From the NCBI GenBank assembly GCA_903834785.1, contig CAILKP010000009.1, positions 1-64,000 on the forward strand: a stretch of 64,000 nucleotides of DNA, read 5' to 3'. Positions 17,597-26,105 of this stretch are shown one piece after another. Both the position numbers and the translations under genes were made by a program. Under the pieces are notes generated by a model. It saw nothing but the letters and a program-made list of their open reading frames with translations, ran no database searches and was not told the origin of the DNA. The DNA comes from an uncultured bacterium (lineage in GTDB: Bacteria; Planctomycetota; Phycisphaerae; Phycisphaerales; UBA1924). Position 1 is the first letter of the stretch, and every line of letters begins with the position of its first letter.

Positions 17597-20536
17597 GTGA
17601 CCACACCAACTCCTTCATCCACGGCCGCCGCCCGCTCCTGCAGCAAGCCGGGCAAGGCCGGCTCGGCCGATATCTCACTGCCAGTCGCCGGCGCATTCGG
17701 GCCTGATGGCACGCCGACCGGCCCCGGCGGAAAGACCAAGCACTCCAAGCCCCAGTCAACCATGGGCAAGTGGCGGGCCGCCCTGCTCATCACCGTGCAC
17801 GTGGCCATCGTCGGCCACATCGCCCAGTGGCTGCTCAGCGACACCTCCGACGGTGTCCGCAACACCATCTCGCCGGTCGAGCCCAGCGAATCCATGTACA
17901 CCCTCGAAGCCGGCCGCCTCAACGCCGGCTTCCTGCTCTTCTCCGTCGCCATCCTGGCCACCGGCCTCTTCGGCCGCTTCTTCTGCGGCTGGCTCTGCCA
18001 CATCGTCGCCCTGCAGGACCTCTGCGGCTGGATGATGAAGAAGCTCGGCATCACCCCCAAGCCCTGGCGCTCGCGCCTGCTGGTGTGGGTGCCCGTGTGC
18101 ATGGGCCTGTACATGTTCGTCTGGCCCACCTTCCGCCGCGTGGTGCTCCAGCCCCTGGCCGTCTCCATCTTCGGTGAGGTCCCCGTGTGGATGGGCGAGT
18201 CGCTGCCCCTGCACGGCTTCACCCAGCACTTCATCGTTGAGGACTACTGGGCCACCTTCCCGCCGTGGTACGTGGCGATTCCCTTCCTGCTGATCTGCGG
18301 CTTTGCCGTCGTCTATTTCCTGGGTGCCAAGGCCTTCTGCTTCTACGGCTGCCCCTACGGCGGCATCTTCGGCCCGGTTGACCGCCTCGCCCCCGTCCGC
18401 ATCAAGGTGGATGACAACTGCAACTCCTGCGGCCACTGCACCGCCGTGTGCACCAGCAACGTGCGCGTGGCCGAGGAAGTGCACAACTACGGCGTCGTGA
18501 TGGACTCCGGCTGCATGAAGTGCATGGACTGCGTCAGCGCGTGCCCCAACGGCGCACTGTCCGTCGGTCTGGCCCGCCCGGCCATCTTCACCAAGCCGCG
18601 CGATGTCGAAGCCGCCCAGGCCTCCAAGGCCCGCCAGCAGGCCCGCTACGACCTGACCGTGCCCGAGGAGATCGCCTTTGGCATCATCTTCTTTGCCATG
18701 TTCTTCGGCTACCGCGGCCTCTACGGCGCCATCCCCCTGCTCATGGCCGCCGGCTTTGCCGCCATCGGCACCTTCCTGGTGCACAAGTCCTGGCGTCTTC
18801 TGCGTGATGCCAACGTCCGCGGCCCCTTCCGCCAGCTCAAGCTCGGCGGCAAGCTCACCCCGCTCGGCTATGTCTTTGCCCTGGGCACACTGGTCTACGC
18901 CGGCATCGGCGTGCAGGGTGTCGTCATGCACGTGGGTCAGTGGCAGGGCAACATGGTCTACGACCGGCTGGATGTGCCGCGTGAGGCCGTCTTCGCCCCC
19001 GGCTACATCCCCGATCCGGAGATCAAGCGCCGGGCCGAGCTGGCCCTGGCCTGGCACGCCCCCAGCCGCGCCATGACCGATGGCGGCGTCGCCTTCTTTA
19101 CCACCTGGGGCGAGAACGTCCGCTGCAGCTGGCTCTCCGCCGTCGCCGGTGATCTCAAGAGCGCCGAGACCTTCCTCCGCGCGGCGATCGGTGAGGATGA
19201 GCCCCGCGCCGACCTGGCCCTGGGCCTGATCCAGATGATGCGTCTCCGCTGCGCCACGCCGCAGGAGATCGACGCCCAGTTCACCGACTTTGTCACCCGC
19301 TTCCCGCACGCCGATGACATCCGCGCCGCCTTCCGCGACCGCCTCATGGCTCAGGGCCGTCGCCAGGAAGCTCTCAAGCTCTACACCGATGCCCTCTCGC
19401 TCTACCCAAGCGATGTTGAAACCGTCAACTCCGCCGCCACCACGCTGCTGCAGCTCGGCCGCCCGGCCGATGCCGAGCAGACACTCCGCGACGGCTTAAA
19501 ACTCCGCCCGCGCAGCCCGCTGCTGCTGGGCACGCTGGCCCAGGTCGTCGGCAGCCAGCGCCGCCTGCCCGAGGCGCTCGATGCCGTCGGCCGCGCCGTG
19601 GACAACACCCCCACCGCCGAGCTGCTCATCCGTCAGGCCGACCTCACCGCCGCCAGCGGCAAGCTCGATGAGGCCGAGGCGATCATCCGCCGCGCTGTCG
19701 CCCTTGAACTCACGCCGCTGACCGTCCAGCGTCTCACCCGGGTGCAGACCGCCCGCCGCGTCGCACCCGAAACCATCGCCCCGCAGCTCATCGCGCTCGC
19801 CGAGAACCCCTCAACCTCCGAAGCCGCCCGCCAGGCCCTGGGCCAGCAGCTTGTCGACATCGGCCGCCCCGATGATGCGGTGGCCATGTACAAGCGCGTG
19901 CTCGCCCGCGGCAAGCCCGCCGCCATCACCGTCCGCAACGGGGCCGAGCTCATGCTGCTCCTCGGCAAGCCGCTGGATGCCAAGGTCATCCTCACCGACG
20001 CCATCGGCGGCCGGCACAACAGCGCCGGAATGCTCTACGGCGTCTACGGCACCGTCCTGTTCTCCCTCGGTGAGCTCGATGCCGCCAAATCCGCCTTCCA
20101 CCGTGGCAGGGAACTCCTGCCCAACATGGACCCCATCGGCAAACTCGCCGATGAACTCGCCCGCCTCGGCCGCAACGCCGAGCTTGAGGACCTCTACGTC
20201 GATGCCGTCAATCGCTCGCCCCGCCACGTACCCACCCGCATCAACGCCGCCGGCCTGGGCCTGACGATCCAGCGGGCCGATGTGGCCATCGAAAACGCCG
20301 AGATGGGCCTGAAGGTTGACCCCTGCAACCCCACCCTGCTCGACTATGCCGGCCGCGGCTACTTCCTGGCCGGCAAGGAAGACCTGGCCATCGAACGCCT
20401 CCGCGCCGCGGCAGCACAAGAACCCACCGCCGACCGCTGGAACCAGCTCGCCGACATCTACCAGCGCCAGGGCAAACAGGCCGAGGCCCAGGACGCCCTG
20501 ACCAAGGCGGCGGCGTTTGGTGCGGTGAACCGGTAA
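17597..20536 (+). CDS. NapH/CcoG-like polyferredoxin membrane protein with TPR domain
   Basis: 979 residues from a GTG. The N-terminal half has several transmembrane helices and the signature FCGWLCHIVALQD, then CFYGCPYGG, as in NapH/NosR/CcoG-type proteins. Two 4Fe-4S motifs follow, CNSCGHCTAVC and CMKCMDCVSACP (about residues 275-320). After further membrane helices the C-terminal half (from about 510) is a series of TPR-like repeats (LYTDALSLYPSDVETVNSAA, AAFGAVNR at the end). The membrane part probably moves electrons across the membrane; the TPRs bind a partner. Paired with the MauE-like gene upstream. Confidence 0.78.
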   Translation: MTTPTPSSTAAARSCSKPGKAGSADISLPVAGAFGPDGTPTGPGGKTKHSKPQSTMGKWRAALLITVHVAIVGHIAQWLLSDTSDGVRNTISPVEPSESMYTLEAGRLNAGFLLFSVAILATGLFGRFFCGWLCHIVALQDLCGWMMKKLGITPKPWRSRLLVWVPVCMGLYMFVWPTFRRVVLQPLAVSIFGEVPVWMGESLPLHGFTQHFIVEDYWATFPPWYVAIPFLLICGFAVVYFLGAKAFCFYGCPYGGIFGPVDRLAPVRIKVDDNCNSCGHCTAVCTSNVRVAEEVHNYGVVMDSGCMKCMDCVSACPNGALSVGLARPAIFTKPRDVEAAQASKARQQARYDLTVPEEIAFGIIFFAMFFGYRGLYGAIPLLMAAGFAAIGTFLVHKSWRLLRDANVRGPFRQLKLGGKLTPLGYVFALGTLVYAGIGVQGVVMHVGQWQGNMVYDRLDVPREAVFAPGYIPDPEIKRRAELALAWHAPSRAMTDGGVAFFTTWGENVRCSWLSAVAGDLKSAETFLRAAIGEDEPRADLALGLIQMMRLRCATPQEIDAQFTDFVTRFPHADDIRAAFRDRLMAQGRRQEALKLYTDALSLYPSDVETVNSAATTLLQLGRPADAEQTLRDGLKLRPRSPLLLGTLAQVVGSQRRLPEALDAVGRAVDNTPTAELLIRQADLTAASGKLDEAEAIIRRAVALELTPLTVQRLTRVQTARRVAPETIAPQLIALAENPSTSEAARQALGQQLVDIGRPDDAVAMYKRVLARGKPAAITVRNGAELMLLLGKPLDAKVILTDAIGGRHNSAGMLYGVYGTVLFSLGELDAAKSAFHRGRELLPNMDPIGKLADELARLGRNAELEDLYVDAVNRSPRHVPTRINAAGLGLTIQRADVAIENAEMGLKVDPCNPTLLDYAGRGYFLAGKEDLAIERLRAAAAQEPTADRWNQLADIYQRQGKQAEAQDALTKAAAFGAVNR

Positions 20537-20587
20537 GCGGCAACGCACGGGTTCGCGCGGGCGACGATCAACCGGAGGCCACCGCCC

Positions 20588-21349
20588 TCACGGCTGCAGC
20601 CGCGTCACACTCCACGCCCCCGCCGCAAGCACATCCTCACCAGCCGCACCGCGCGACACCGTCAGCGTGCGCGACCAGCGGGCACGGTCGTGCAGCCGCC
20701 ACGAGTGGCCCAGCCACAGTTCCACGTGCTCCGGCCACAGCCGGTAGCCGCCCCAGTTCGGCGGCCGCGGCACAACAATGTCCTTGGGCACCGTCACGCC
20801 CTCATCACCATCACCCGTGCGCACGATGCCGAAGCGCCGCTCGGCCTCGGCGTTGCGCGCCATCAGGTCAGCCCGCGAGGCGATCGGCCGCGACTGGTCG
20901 CTGGCCCACGCCGCCACGCGGCTCATCACCGGGCGGCGGCCAAAGTACGCGTCACTCTCTGCCGCCGGGCTGCGCACGATGCGGCCCTCCATCCGCACCT
21001 GGCGATCCAGGTGGTCCCAGTGAAACACCACACTGGCGTAGCCGTGGTGCTCCAGCCCCTCGCCCTTACGGCTGTCATAGTTGGTGAAAAACACGATGTA
21101 GTTCCCGCCCCCATCCACCATGCGGCACAGCACCACGCGGCCCGACGGCTTGCCGCTGGGGTCCACCGTGCACAGCGTCATGGCGTTGGGGTTGGGCTGC
21201 GACTTCTTGCTGTGGGCCTCATCCATCCACGCCCGGAACATCGCAAACGGCTCGGCCGGCAGCGGTGTCGGCAGCTGCTCATTGGCAAACGAGCACGCGC
21301 CCGAGAGCGCATCACCGGTCACTGATCCATGATTTGGGTCAACAGACAT
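20588..21349 (-). CDS. pdxH: Pyridoxamine 5'-phosphate oxidase
   Basis: FMN enzyme that oxidises pyridoxine or pyridoxamine 5'-phosphate to PLP. Motifs: MTLCTVDPSGKPSGRVVLCR, IVFFTNYDSRKGEGLEHHGYA and SRVAAWASDQSRPI match the family, and a PPNWGGYRLWPEHVELW segment is diagnostic. 253 residues from the ATG at 21349, about 35 longer than typical; the extra residues sit mostly at the N-terminus. The open frame extends further upstream but that part is non-coding in character. It converges on the ferredoxin-TPR gene. Confidence 0.93.
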   Translation of the reverse strand: MSVDPNHGSVTGDALSGACSFANEQLPTPLPAEPFAMFRAWMDEAHSKKSQPNPNAMTLCTVDPSGKPSGRVVLCRMVDGGGNYIVFFTNYDSRKGEGLEHHGYASVVFHWDHLDRQVRMEGRIVRSPAAESDAYFGRRPVMSRVAAWASDQSRPIASRADLMARNAEAERRFGIVRTGDGDEGVTVPKDIVVPRPPNWGGYRLWPEHVELWLGHSWRLHDRARWSRTLTVSRGAAGEDVLAAGAWSVTRLQP

Positions 21350-21707
21350 GGGCCGATCGTACTCGCCGCGGCAGGCAGGCCGCCCGCCTTCGCACCCCCG
21401 CCGCGTCTCCCCACCCCCACATGCCAGCCCGCCCAAGGCCCGGATAATCCGCACCCTTTGCGCAGGTGTTGCAATCCGCACACACCGCCCAACCCGCACC
21501 ACCCCCTCCACCCGCAGCACCTTCCCAACCCGCACACACAACCCAGCCGGCACAAACCAGCCAGACCGCACAATCGAACCATCTCCCAGTTGCTTCAGCC
21601 GCTCCAGCTTCACATCGCCTCAAGTCGGCCTCACGCCGGGCCGATCCTTCCGACTTCAGCCGGCATGGAGGCCGTGCATCCGTGATGACCTGTTCACGAG
21701 AAGCGCG
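21350..21707. other. Divergent intergenic region, C-rich
   Basis: About 360 bases between pdxH and the SprA-like gene, which diverge. The plus strand is dominated by CCCGCAC/CACCCAACC-like runs without a clear repeat period. No gene and no definable promoter seen. Confidence 0.4.
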
Positions 21708-22694
21708 ATGACCATTCCAGCGATCTCCTCCAACTCGTACTTGCCCTCGGCCATCACCACGCGTGCACGCGTGCAGGCGGCCAGCGAAGTCGCCAATGCC
21801 ACCGCGATCGGTGCCGGCCTGGAAGTTGACCCGGTCGATGCGATCGAGGAGCGGGGCCTGTCGGGTCGTACCGATCCCGACACCGTCGAACTCTCGCTCC
21901 GCGCCCAGGTGAGTCTGCAGAGCGCCGAGGCCGAGGGCCAGCAGCCGAGTCAGACCGGTTCCGAGCGCGGAGCCAGCGGCCAGACCGGCCCCGATGGCAA
22001 GCCCATCAGCGATGAGCAGAAGGCCCAGATCGAGAAGCTCAAGCAGCGCCACGCCGAAGTGGTGCAGCACGAGCAGGCCCACGTCGCCGCCGCCGGCGCA
22101 CTCTACCGCTCCGGCCCCCACTACGACTACACCACCGGCCCCGACGGCAAGCAGTACGCCACGGGCGGCCACGTGAGCATCGACACCAGCCCGGGCAAGA
22201 CGCCCGAAGAAACCATCGCCAAGGCCGCCCGCATCCGCGCCGCCGCCATGGCGCCTGCCGAGCCCTCCGGCCAGGACCAGGCCGTGGCCAACGGCGCCAC
22301 GCAGATGGAAGCCCAGGCCCGCGCCGAGCTGGCCCAGAAGAAGTCATCTGCCGCTACCGGCGACACGGTCACCGTGTCCGCCGGTGCCGCCGCACCAAAC
22401 GCATCAGCCAACGCCGCCCCGGCCGCCGGCAGCAGCCCCGCCGGCGCGAGCGTGCCCGCAGCCGCCGCCGCCGCGGCAGCAACAGCCACCGCCGCCGGCA
22501 TTCGCACGTCACCCATTCAGCAGTCCGCCACCCCGCGTGAGGCCAGCACCGCCCGCACCGATGCTCGAGCAGACGCTCGCTCCACCAACGCAAACGGAAG
22601 CGCAGCCGCAGGCAAGTCCGGCGACTTTGCCGCACTGGTCAAGGCCGCCTACGCCGCGGGCTCCGCGGCTGGCAGCGTCAGAACCTTGGGGTGA
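21708..22694 (+). CDS. SprA-related protein with HExxH motif
   Basis: 328 residues. Residues 105-200 contain EVVQHEQAHVAAAG (HEQAH at 121-125), then SGPHYDYTTGPDGKQYATGGHVSIDTS and PEETIAKAARIRAAAMAP, the hallmarks of the SprA-related family of putative metalloproteases. The flanks are low-complexity, Ala/Gln/Thr-rich. No signal peptide is evident. The start at 21708 is chosen for spacing; an upstream in-frame region is non-coding in character. Its stop overlaps the end of the convergent gene at 22678 by 17 bases. Enzymatic activity is inference. Confidence 0.75.
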   Translation: MTIPAISSNSYLPSAITTRARVQAASEVANATAIGAGLEVDPVDAIEERGLSGRTDPDTVELSLRAQVSLQSAEAEGQQPSQTGSERGASGQTGPDGKPISDEQKAQIEKLKQRHAEVVQHEQAHVAAAGALYRSGPHYDYTTGPDGKQYATGGHVSIDTSPGKTPEETIAKAARIRAAAMAPAEPSGQDQAVANGATQMEAQARAELAQKKSSAATGDTVTVSAGAAAPNASANAAPAAGSSPAGASVPAAAAAAAATATAAGIRTSPIQQSATPREASTARTDARADARSTNANGSAAAGKSGDFAALVKAAYAAGSAAGSVRTLG

Positions 22695-23085
22695 ACCACA
22701 CCGTCTGAATCAGCCCGTCGCGCACGTGGTACATCGCCACCACATGCGCCGGCGGCCGGTCAAAGTTCCCGGTGACGTACTCGGTATCAATCACAAACTC
22801 GCCGGCAACCTGCCGGGCCACAATCGCCGCGCGCTGCTCGGGGTACCGGCTGAACTGCCGCCGATACGCCTCGGCAAAGGCCGCCTTGCCATTGAGCCGC
22901 ACCGTGCCCGCGGGCAGATCAATCACGCGGACATCTGTCGCGTAACAGGCCACGAACCGCTCGATATCGCGCGCGTTGTACGCCTCAAGCTGCTCCAGCA
23001 CAACGGCCGGGACAGCACCCCCGTTGACGGCAACCACTGGGGCTGCAGCCTCCGGCAATGAACAGTCAGACTGTGAAGTAGACAT
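22678..23085 (-). CDS. NTF2/SnoaL-like protein
   Basis: 135 residues of the steroid-isomerase/SnoaL-like fold: LEQLEAYNARDIERFVACYATDVRVID is the characteristic N-terminal helix and strand, followed by FAEAYRRQFSRYPEQRAAI and VVAMYHVRDGLIQTVWF. The family holds isomerases, cyclases and non-enzymatic binding proteins, so no substrate can be named. It is convergent with the SprA-like gene and shares 17 bases with it. Confidence 0.8.
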   Translation of the reverse strand: MSTSQSDCSLPEAAAPVVAVNGGAVPAVVLEQLEAYNARDIERFVACYATDVRVIDLPAGTVRLNGKAAFAEAYRRQFSRYPEQRAAIVARQVAGEFVIDTEYVTGNFDRPPAHVVAMYHVRDGLIQTVWFTPRF

Positions 23086-23167
23086 GGCTGGCGTGCAGTC
23101 TCAAAGCGTGGGTTGCTGAGGTTATGCCGCTCCGCCGGACCGCCCCACCTTACCCCGCCCACTCCCC

Positions 23168-24880
23168 TTACCCCGCGCGCCCCGCCTCCACCGCCGCCCG
23201 CACCGCCGCACGCACGCTCCGCAGCACCGTATCCGGACGCACCTTCATCTCCGCCGCCAGGTCCGCCAGCGACATCGGCCCGTTGCCACCGTACCGCCCC
23301 AGCCCCAGCCGCCGCGCCAGCAGCGTGCGCCACGCGGGCTTGATCGCCGGCACTCCGGAAAACACCCGTGCATCGGCCTCAACGAGCCACTGCCATGGGT
23401 CGATCCGTCGCGTCCAGTCCCGCAGTGGCGGTGGCCCCGCCGGCGGGGCCAGTGACCGCGCCCGGCGGCTTGCCGCCGGATCCACCGGCCGGCTCAGCGG
23501 CTCATTGACATGCTCATTCCACAACCGCGCCACCACGCGGTTAAACGCCAGCCCCACTGGCGCCGCCACACGCCCACCCTTCAGCGGGTCGTACCGCCCC
23601 ACCGCCTCGGCCCCCGCCGCCATCGCCGCATCGGTCAAGCGCACCGCCAGGTGTGGCTCCAGTTCCGCAATCTCCGCACCCGTCACGGCCCGCACCGTCT
23701 CCAGCAACTGCACGCGCTGGCCACGCAACAGCTCGGCCCGCAGCCGCGAGACATACAGCAAGTCACTGAGCACCGCATCCAGCGCCAGCGCATCAGGGTC
23801 GGTCCGGTCCACCTGCCCCAGCCGCTGCATCGCACGCCACAGCAACCAGCACGCCGCACTGGCCCGCTGCTTCTCGGCCGGCAGTTCACCGCGCCCCTGC
23901 TCCAACGCGGTGGCCACAAACGCCGCCACGCTGGCCTCCGCCGGCTCGCCAAGGCCCGTCTGCACAAACGGCTGCTGCAGGAATCGCTCGGCCGCATCGC
24001 GCGCGTCAAACTTCGGCCCTGCCGGCGTATCAACTTCCAGCGCCAGCAGCTCTCGCAGCACATGCACGTCCGCTGCCCGCCGCACCGAGGCCGCCGACTT
24101 CCTCCACCGCCGCCCGATCTCCGCCGCGGCAACCCCCATCCGCATCGCCCGCCAGGCGACAGCTCCCTGGTGCTCTGGCGACCCCGGCCCCGCCACACCC
24201 GCCGCCCGATCCCGCGTCAGCCGCAGCACCGTCGCCACTGATGGCACACGTCCGGTACCACCTTGCGCCAGGCCGCCCGCCACCTCCCGCGCCGCGGCAG
24301 TGCGGCTGCTTCCCTGCTGCACCAGCGCACCAGCCGCACCCGCCAGTGCCTGCCGCTCATCACGGCTCAGTCGCTTGCGTGCCGCCGCACCGGCAATCCG
24401 GCCCGCCTGCGCCGCGGCAAACTGCTCGGCCCGCCTGGCATCAAACACCACACCCCACGCCGCCTTGCCGCGCCCGCCGGCCACACGCACCCGCCGGCTC
24501 AGCAGCCCGGCCCGGCGATAGCGCTCCAGTGTCCGCCGCGAGATCTTCCACTTCGCGCACACCACATCAATGCCGATCCACTCCGGCTCGGCCAGCTCCG
24601 CCGGCGTGTACGCCGCACGCACGCACAGCATCTCCACCAGCGGCCCAAGATCCGCCAGCAACCGCGCACCCGGCACCAGCCCATCGCCGCCGCGCTCGGG
24701 CCGGTAGCCCGTGAGCTGCTGGGCGATCCAGTCCTGCGGGTACACGTTGCCGGGCTCCACAATCGCCGCCAGCTTCTCCGCCCGCTCCACATGCCGCCGC
24801 GCCGCCTCCGCCGGCGCATACCGCAACTGCCCCGCCAACTCCTCAAGCACCGGACTGCCCAGTTTCCTCAGCTGCGACAC
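23168..24880 (-). CDS. Long sigma-70-like protein with MerR-like HTH
   Basis: 570 residues. Near 100-150, EWIGIDVVCAKWKISRRTLERYRRAGLL reads as a MerR/excisionase helix-turn-helix and wing. Near 430-465, AGAEAVGRYDPLKGGRVA and FNRVVARLW strongly echo sigma-70 region 2 (AVERFDPSKGYKFSTYA...). The last 40 residues, PMSLADLAAEMKVRPDTVLRSVRAA, look like a region-4 helix-turn-helix. A middle HTH-like segment (ASVRRAADVHVLRELLAL) may be another DNA-binding unit. It is therefore probably a sigma-factor-like regulator of a planctomycete type. Whether it binds RNA polymerase is unproven. No partner gene next to it. Confidence 0.65.
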   Translation of the reverse strand: MSQLRKLGSPVLEELAGQLRYAPAEAARRHVERAEKLAAIVEPGNVYPQDWIAQQLTGYRPERGGDGLVPGARLLADLGPLVEMLCVRAAYTPAELAEPEWIGIDVVCAKWKISRRTLERYRRAGLLSRRVRVAGGRGKAAWGVVFDARRAEQFAAAQAGRIAGAAARKRLSRDERQALAGAAGALVQQGSSRTAAAREVAGGLAQGGTGRVPSVATVLRLTRDRAAGVAGPGSPEHQGAVAWRAMRMGVAAAEIGRRWRKSAASVRRAADVHVLRELLALEVDTPAGPKFDARDAAERFLQQPFVQTGLGEPAEASVAAFVATALEQGRGELPAEKQRASAACWLLWRAMQRLGQVDRTDPDALALDAVLSDLLYVSRLRAELLRGQRVQLLETVRAVTGAEIAELEPHLAVRLTDAAMAAGAEAVGRYDPLKGGRVAAPVGLAFNRVVARLWNEHVNEPLSRPVDPAASRRARSLAPPAGPPPLRDWTRRIDPWQWLVEADARVFSGVPAIKPAWRTLLARRLGLGRYGGNGPMSLADLAAEMKVRPDTVLRSVRAAVRAAVEAGRAG

Positions 24881-25002
24881 ACCGAACCGTATCGCCCCCG
24901 GCTTTCCGCGGCGTCGCGACGATCAGCCGCACGATGCCCCGTGCCCCATCTCATCGCCACCAAATGCAAGCCCCGCGCACTGCGACCCCGCCCCCACTGT
25001 CT

Positions 25003-25037
25003 TGATTTGACCATTTCCACATTTGATCATTTGTCTC
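25003..25037. repeat. AT-rich CATTTGACC array, left of the CGGAGG element
   Basis: Iterated ATTTGACC/CATTTCCAC/ATTTGATC units. Bases 25005-25035 recur at 25195-25225 with a single mismatch. Confidence 0.75.
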
Positions 25038-25039
25038 TC

Positions 25040-25183
25040 CCTTCTTCTGCCTCTCTCCGGTCCTCTGGTGCTCTGCGTGAGCCCGCCTTTCTGCCTTCTG
25101 CCTTTCCGCGCTACTGCCTCCGCTTGCTCCTCCCCCTCCGCGTCCTCCGCGTTCACCCACAGAACCCCGACGAAACCTGTGAC
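25040..25183 (-). repeat. CGGAGG-rich interspersed element
   Basis: On the minus strand it reads GTCACAGGTTTC, then AACGCGGAGGACGCGGAGG, GGCAGAAAGGCGGGCTCACG and CAGAGCACC. The same order of words is found on the plus strand at 63738-64000. It is flanked on both sides by the AT-rich array. No coding frame is conserved. Confidence 0.75.
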
Positions 25184-25228
25184 TTCATTTGACCATTTGA
25201 CCATTTCCACATTTGACCATTTGTCCCA
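25184..25228. repeat. AT-rich CATTTGACC array, right of the CGGAGG element
   Basis: Second array, CATTTGACCATTTGACC and onward; it contains the 31-base near-identical copy of 25005-25035. It ends 4 bases before the stop of mqnA. Confidence 0.75.
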
Positions 25229-25231
25229 CCC

Positions 25232-26086
25232 TCACTTCCCCCGCGGCAGCTCATGAAATACCACCTCCGCATCTGGGCACAGCCCCAGTTCCGCCGCCGC
25301 CTCCAGGAACTTCTCCACCGCCACCCGCTCGCGCTGGCCCACGCTGTACCGCAAGTACTCCGTCACGTACCGCCGCGCCAGGTCCTCCGGCCAGCGCCGC
25401 TGGCTGGAGTATTGCTCAATGATCCAGCTCAGCCGCATCACATTCCGCCGCCGCTGACGGTCCAGCACCGCCATCGCGCCCTCAATGGCCGCCCGCCTGG
25501 GCGAGAACGGCGAGACATCCTCGCGCCGGCACATCCACATCGCGTACACAAAGGGCAGCGATGTCCGCGCATGCCACGCCTCACCCAGATCCAACTGATA
25601 CGGGTACCGCACCGCCGGCGGGCAGTCCGTGACCACCTTGTCGCCGATGAGCAGCATCGTCTCCGGCCACTCGGTGATCTTCGACCCCGCCGTCTCCACC
25701 CGCTCCCGCGCATCAAAGTCGATCATCTTCGGCCGCACCCCGTACACGCTGGCCAGCACCACCTGCGACAACGCGACTGATGTGTGCGAGTCCGTGTCGG
25801 CATGCACCGCCGTCACCTTCTCCAGCGGCACCGCGCTGAACAGCCGCACCGTCAGCGTCGGCCCGTCACAGCCGATCATCCCCACCGGCGCATACGCCAG
25901 CGGCATCGGACTGCGGGCAAAATCAATGACCGAGGACAGCGAAAGATCAATCTCGCCGGCAAACAGCATCTCCCCCAGCCGGCTCGGCACGGCCGGCACC
26001 AGCTCCACCTCGTCCCATGCATCAAGGCCCTCCACCAGCGGCAGGGTGTTGAGGTACTTCACATAGCCGATGCGCACACGGTCCAT
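25232..26086 (-). CDS. mqnA: Chorismate dehydratase MqnA (futalosine pathway)
   Basis: First enzyme of the futalosine route to menaquinone, converting chorismate to 3-(1-carboxyvinyloxy)benzoate. MDRVRIGYVKYLNTLPLVEGL and the segment AGEIDLSLSSVIDFARSP are typical of the MqnA/MqnD periplasmic-binding-protein fold; DSHTSVALSQVVL follows, as in MqnA. 284 residues from the ATG at 26086. It is 19 bases behind the exported protein on the same strand and probably co-transcribed with it. The other mqn genes are not in the window. Confidence 0.85.
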   Translation of the reverse strand: MDRVRIGYVKYLNTLPLVEGLDAWDEVELVPAVPSRLGEMLFAGEIDLSLSSVIDFARSPMPLAYAPVGMIGCDGPTLTVRLFSAVPLEKVTAVHADTDSHTSVALSQVVLASVYGVRPKMIDFDARERVETAGSKITEWPETMLLIGDKVVTDCPPAVRYPYQLDLGEAWHARTSLPFVYAMWMCRREDVSPFSPRRAAIEGAMAVLDRQRRRNVMRLSWIIEQYSSQRRWPEDLARRYVTEYLRYSVGQRERVAVEKFLEAAAELGLCPDAEVVFHELPRGK

Positions 26087-26105
26087 CGCCCCCAGCGTAG
26101 TGCGC

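Noticed and set aside
17756-19309. 517-residue minus-strand frame over the ferredoxin-TPR gene
   Set aside because: Low-complexity Gly/Ala/His shadow of a gene with clear 4Fe-4S motifs.
23124-24521. 465-residue plus-strand frame over the sigma-like gene
   Set aside because: Ser/Arg/Pro-rich shadow; the minus-strand frame has real helix-turn-helix motifs.
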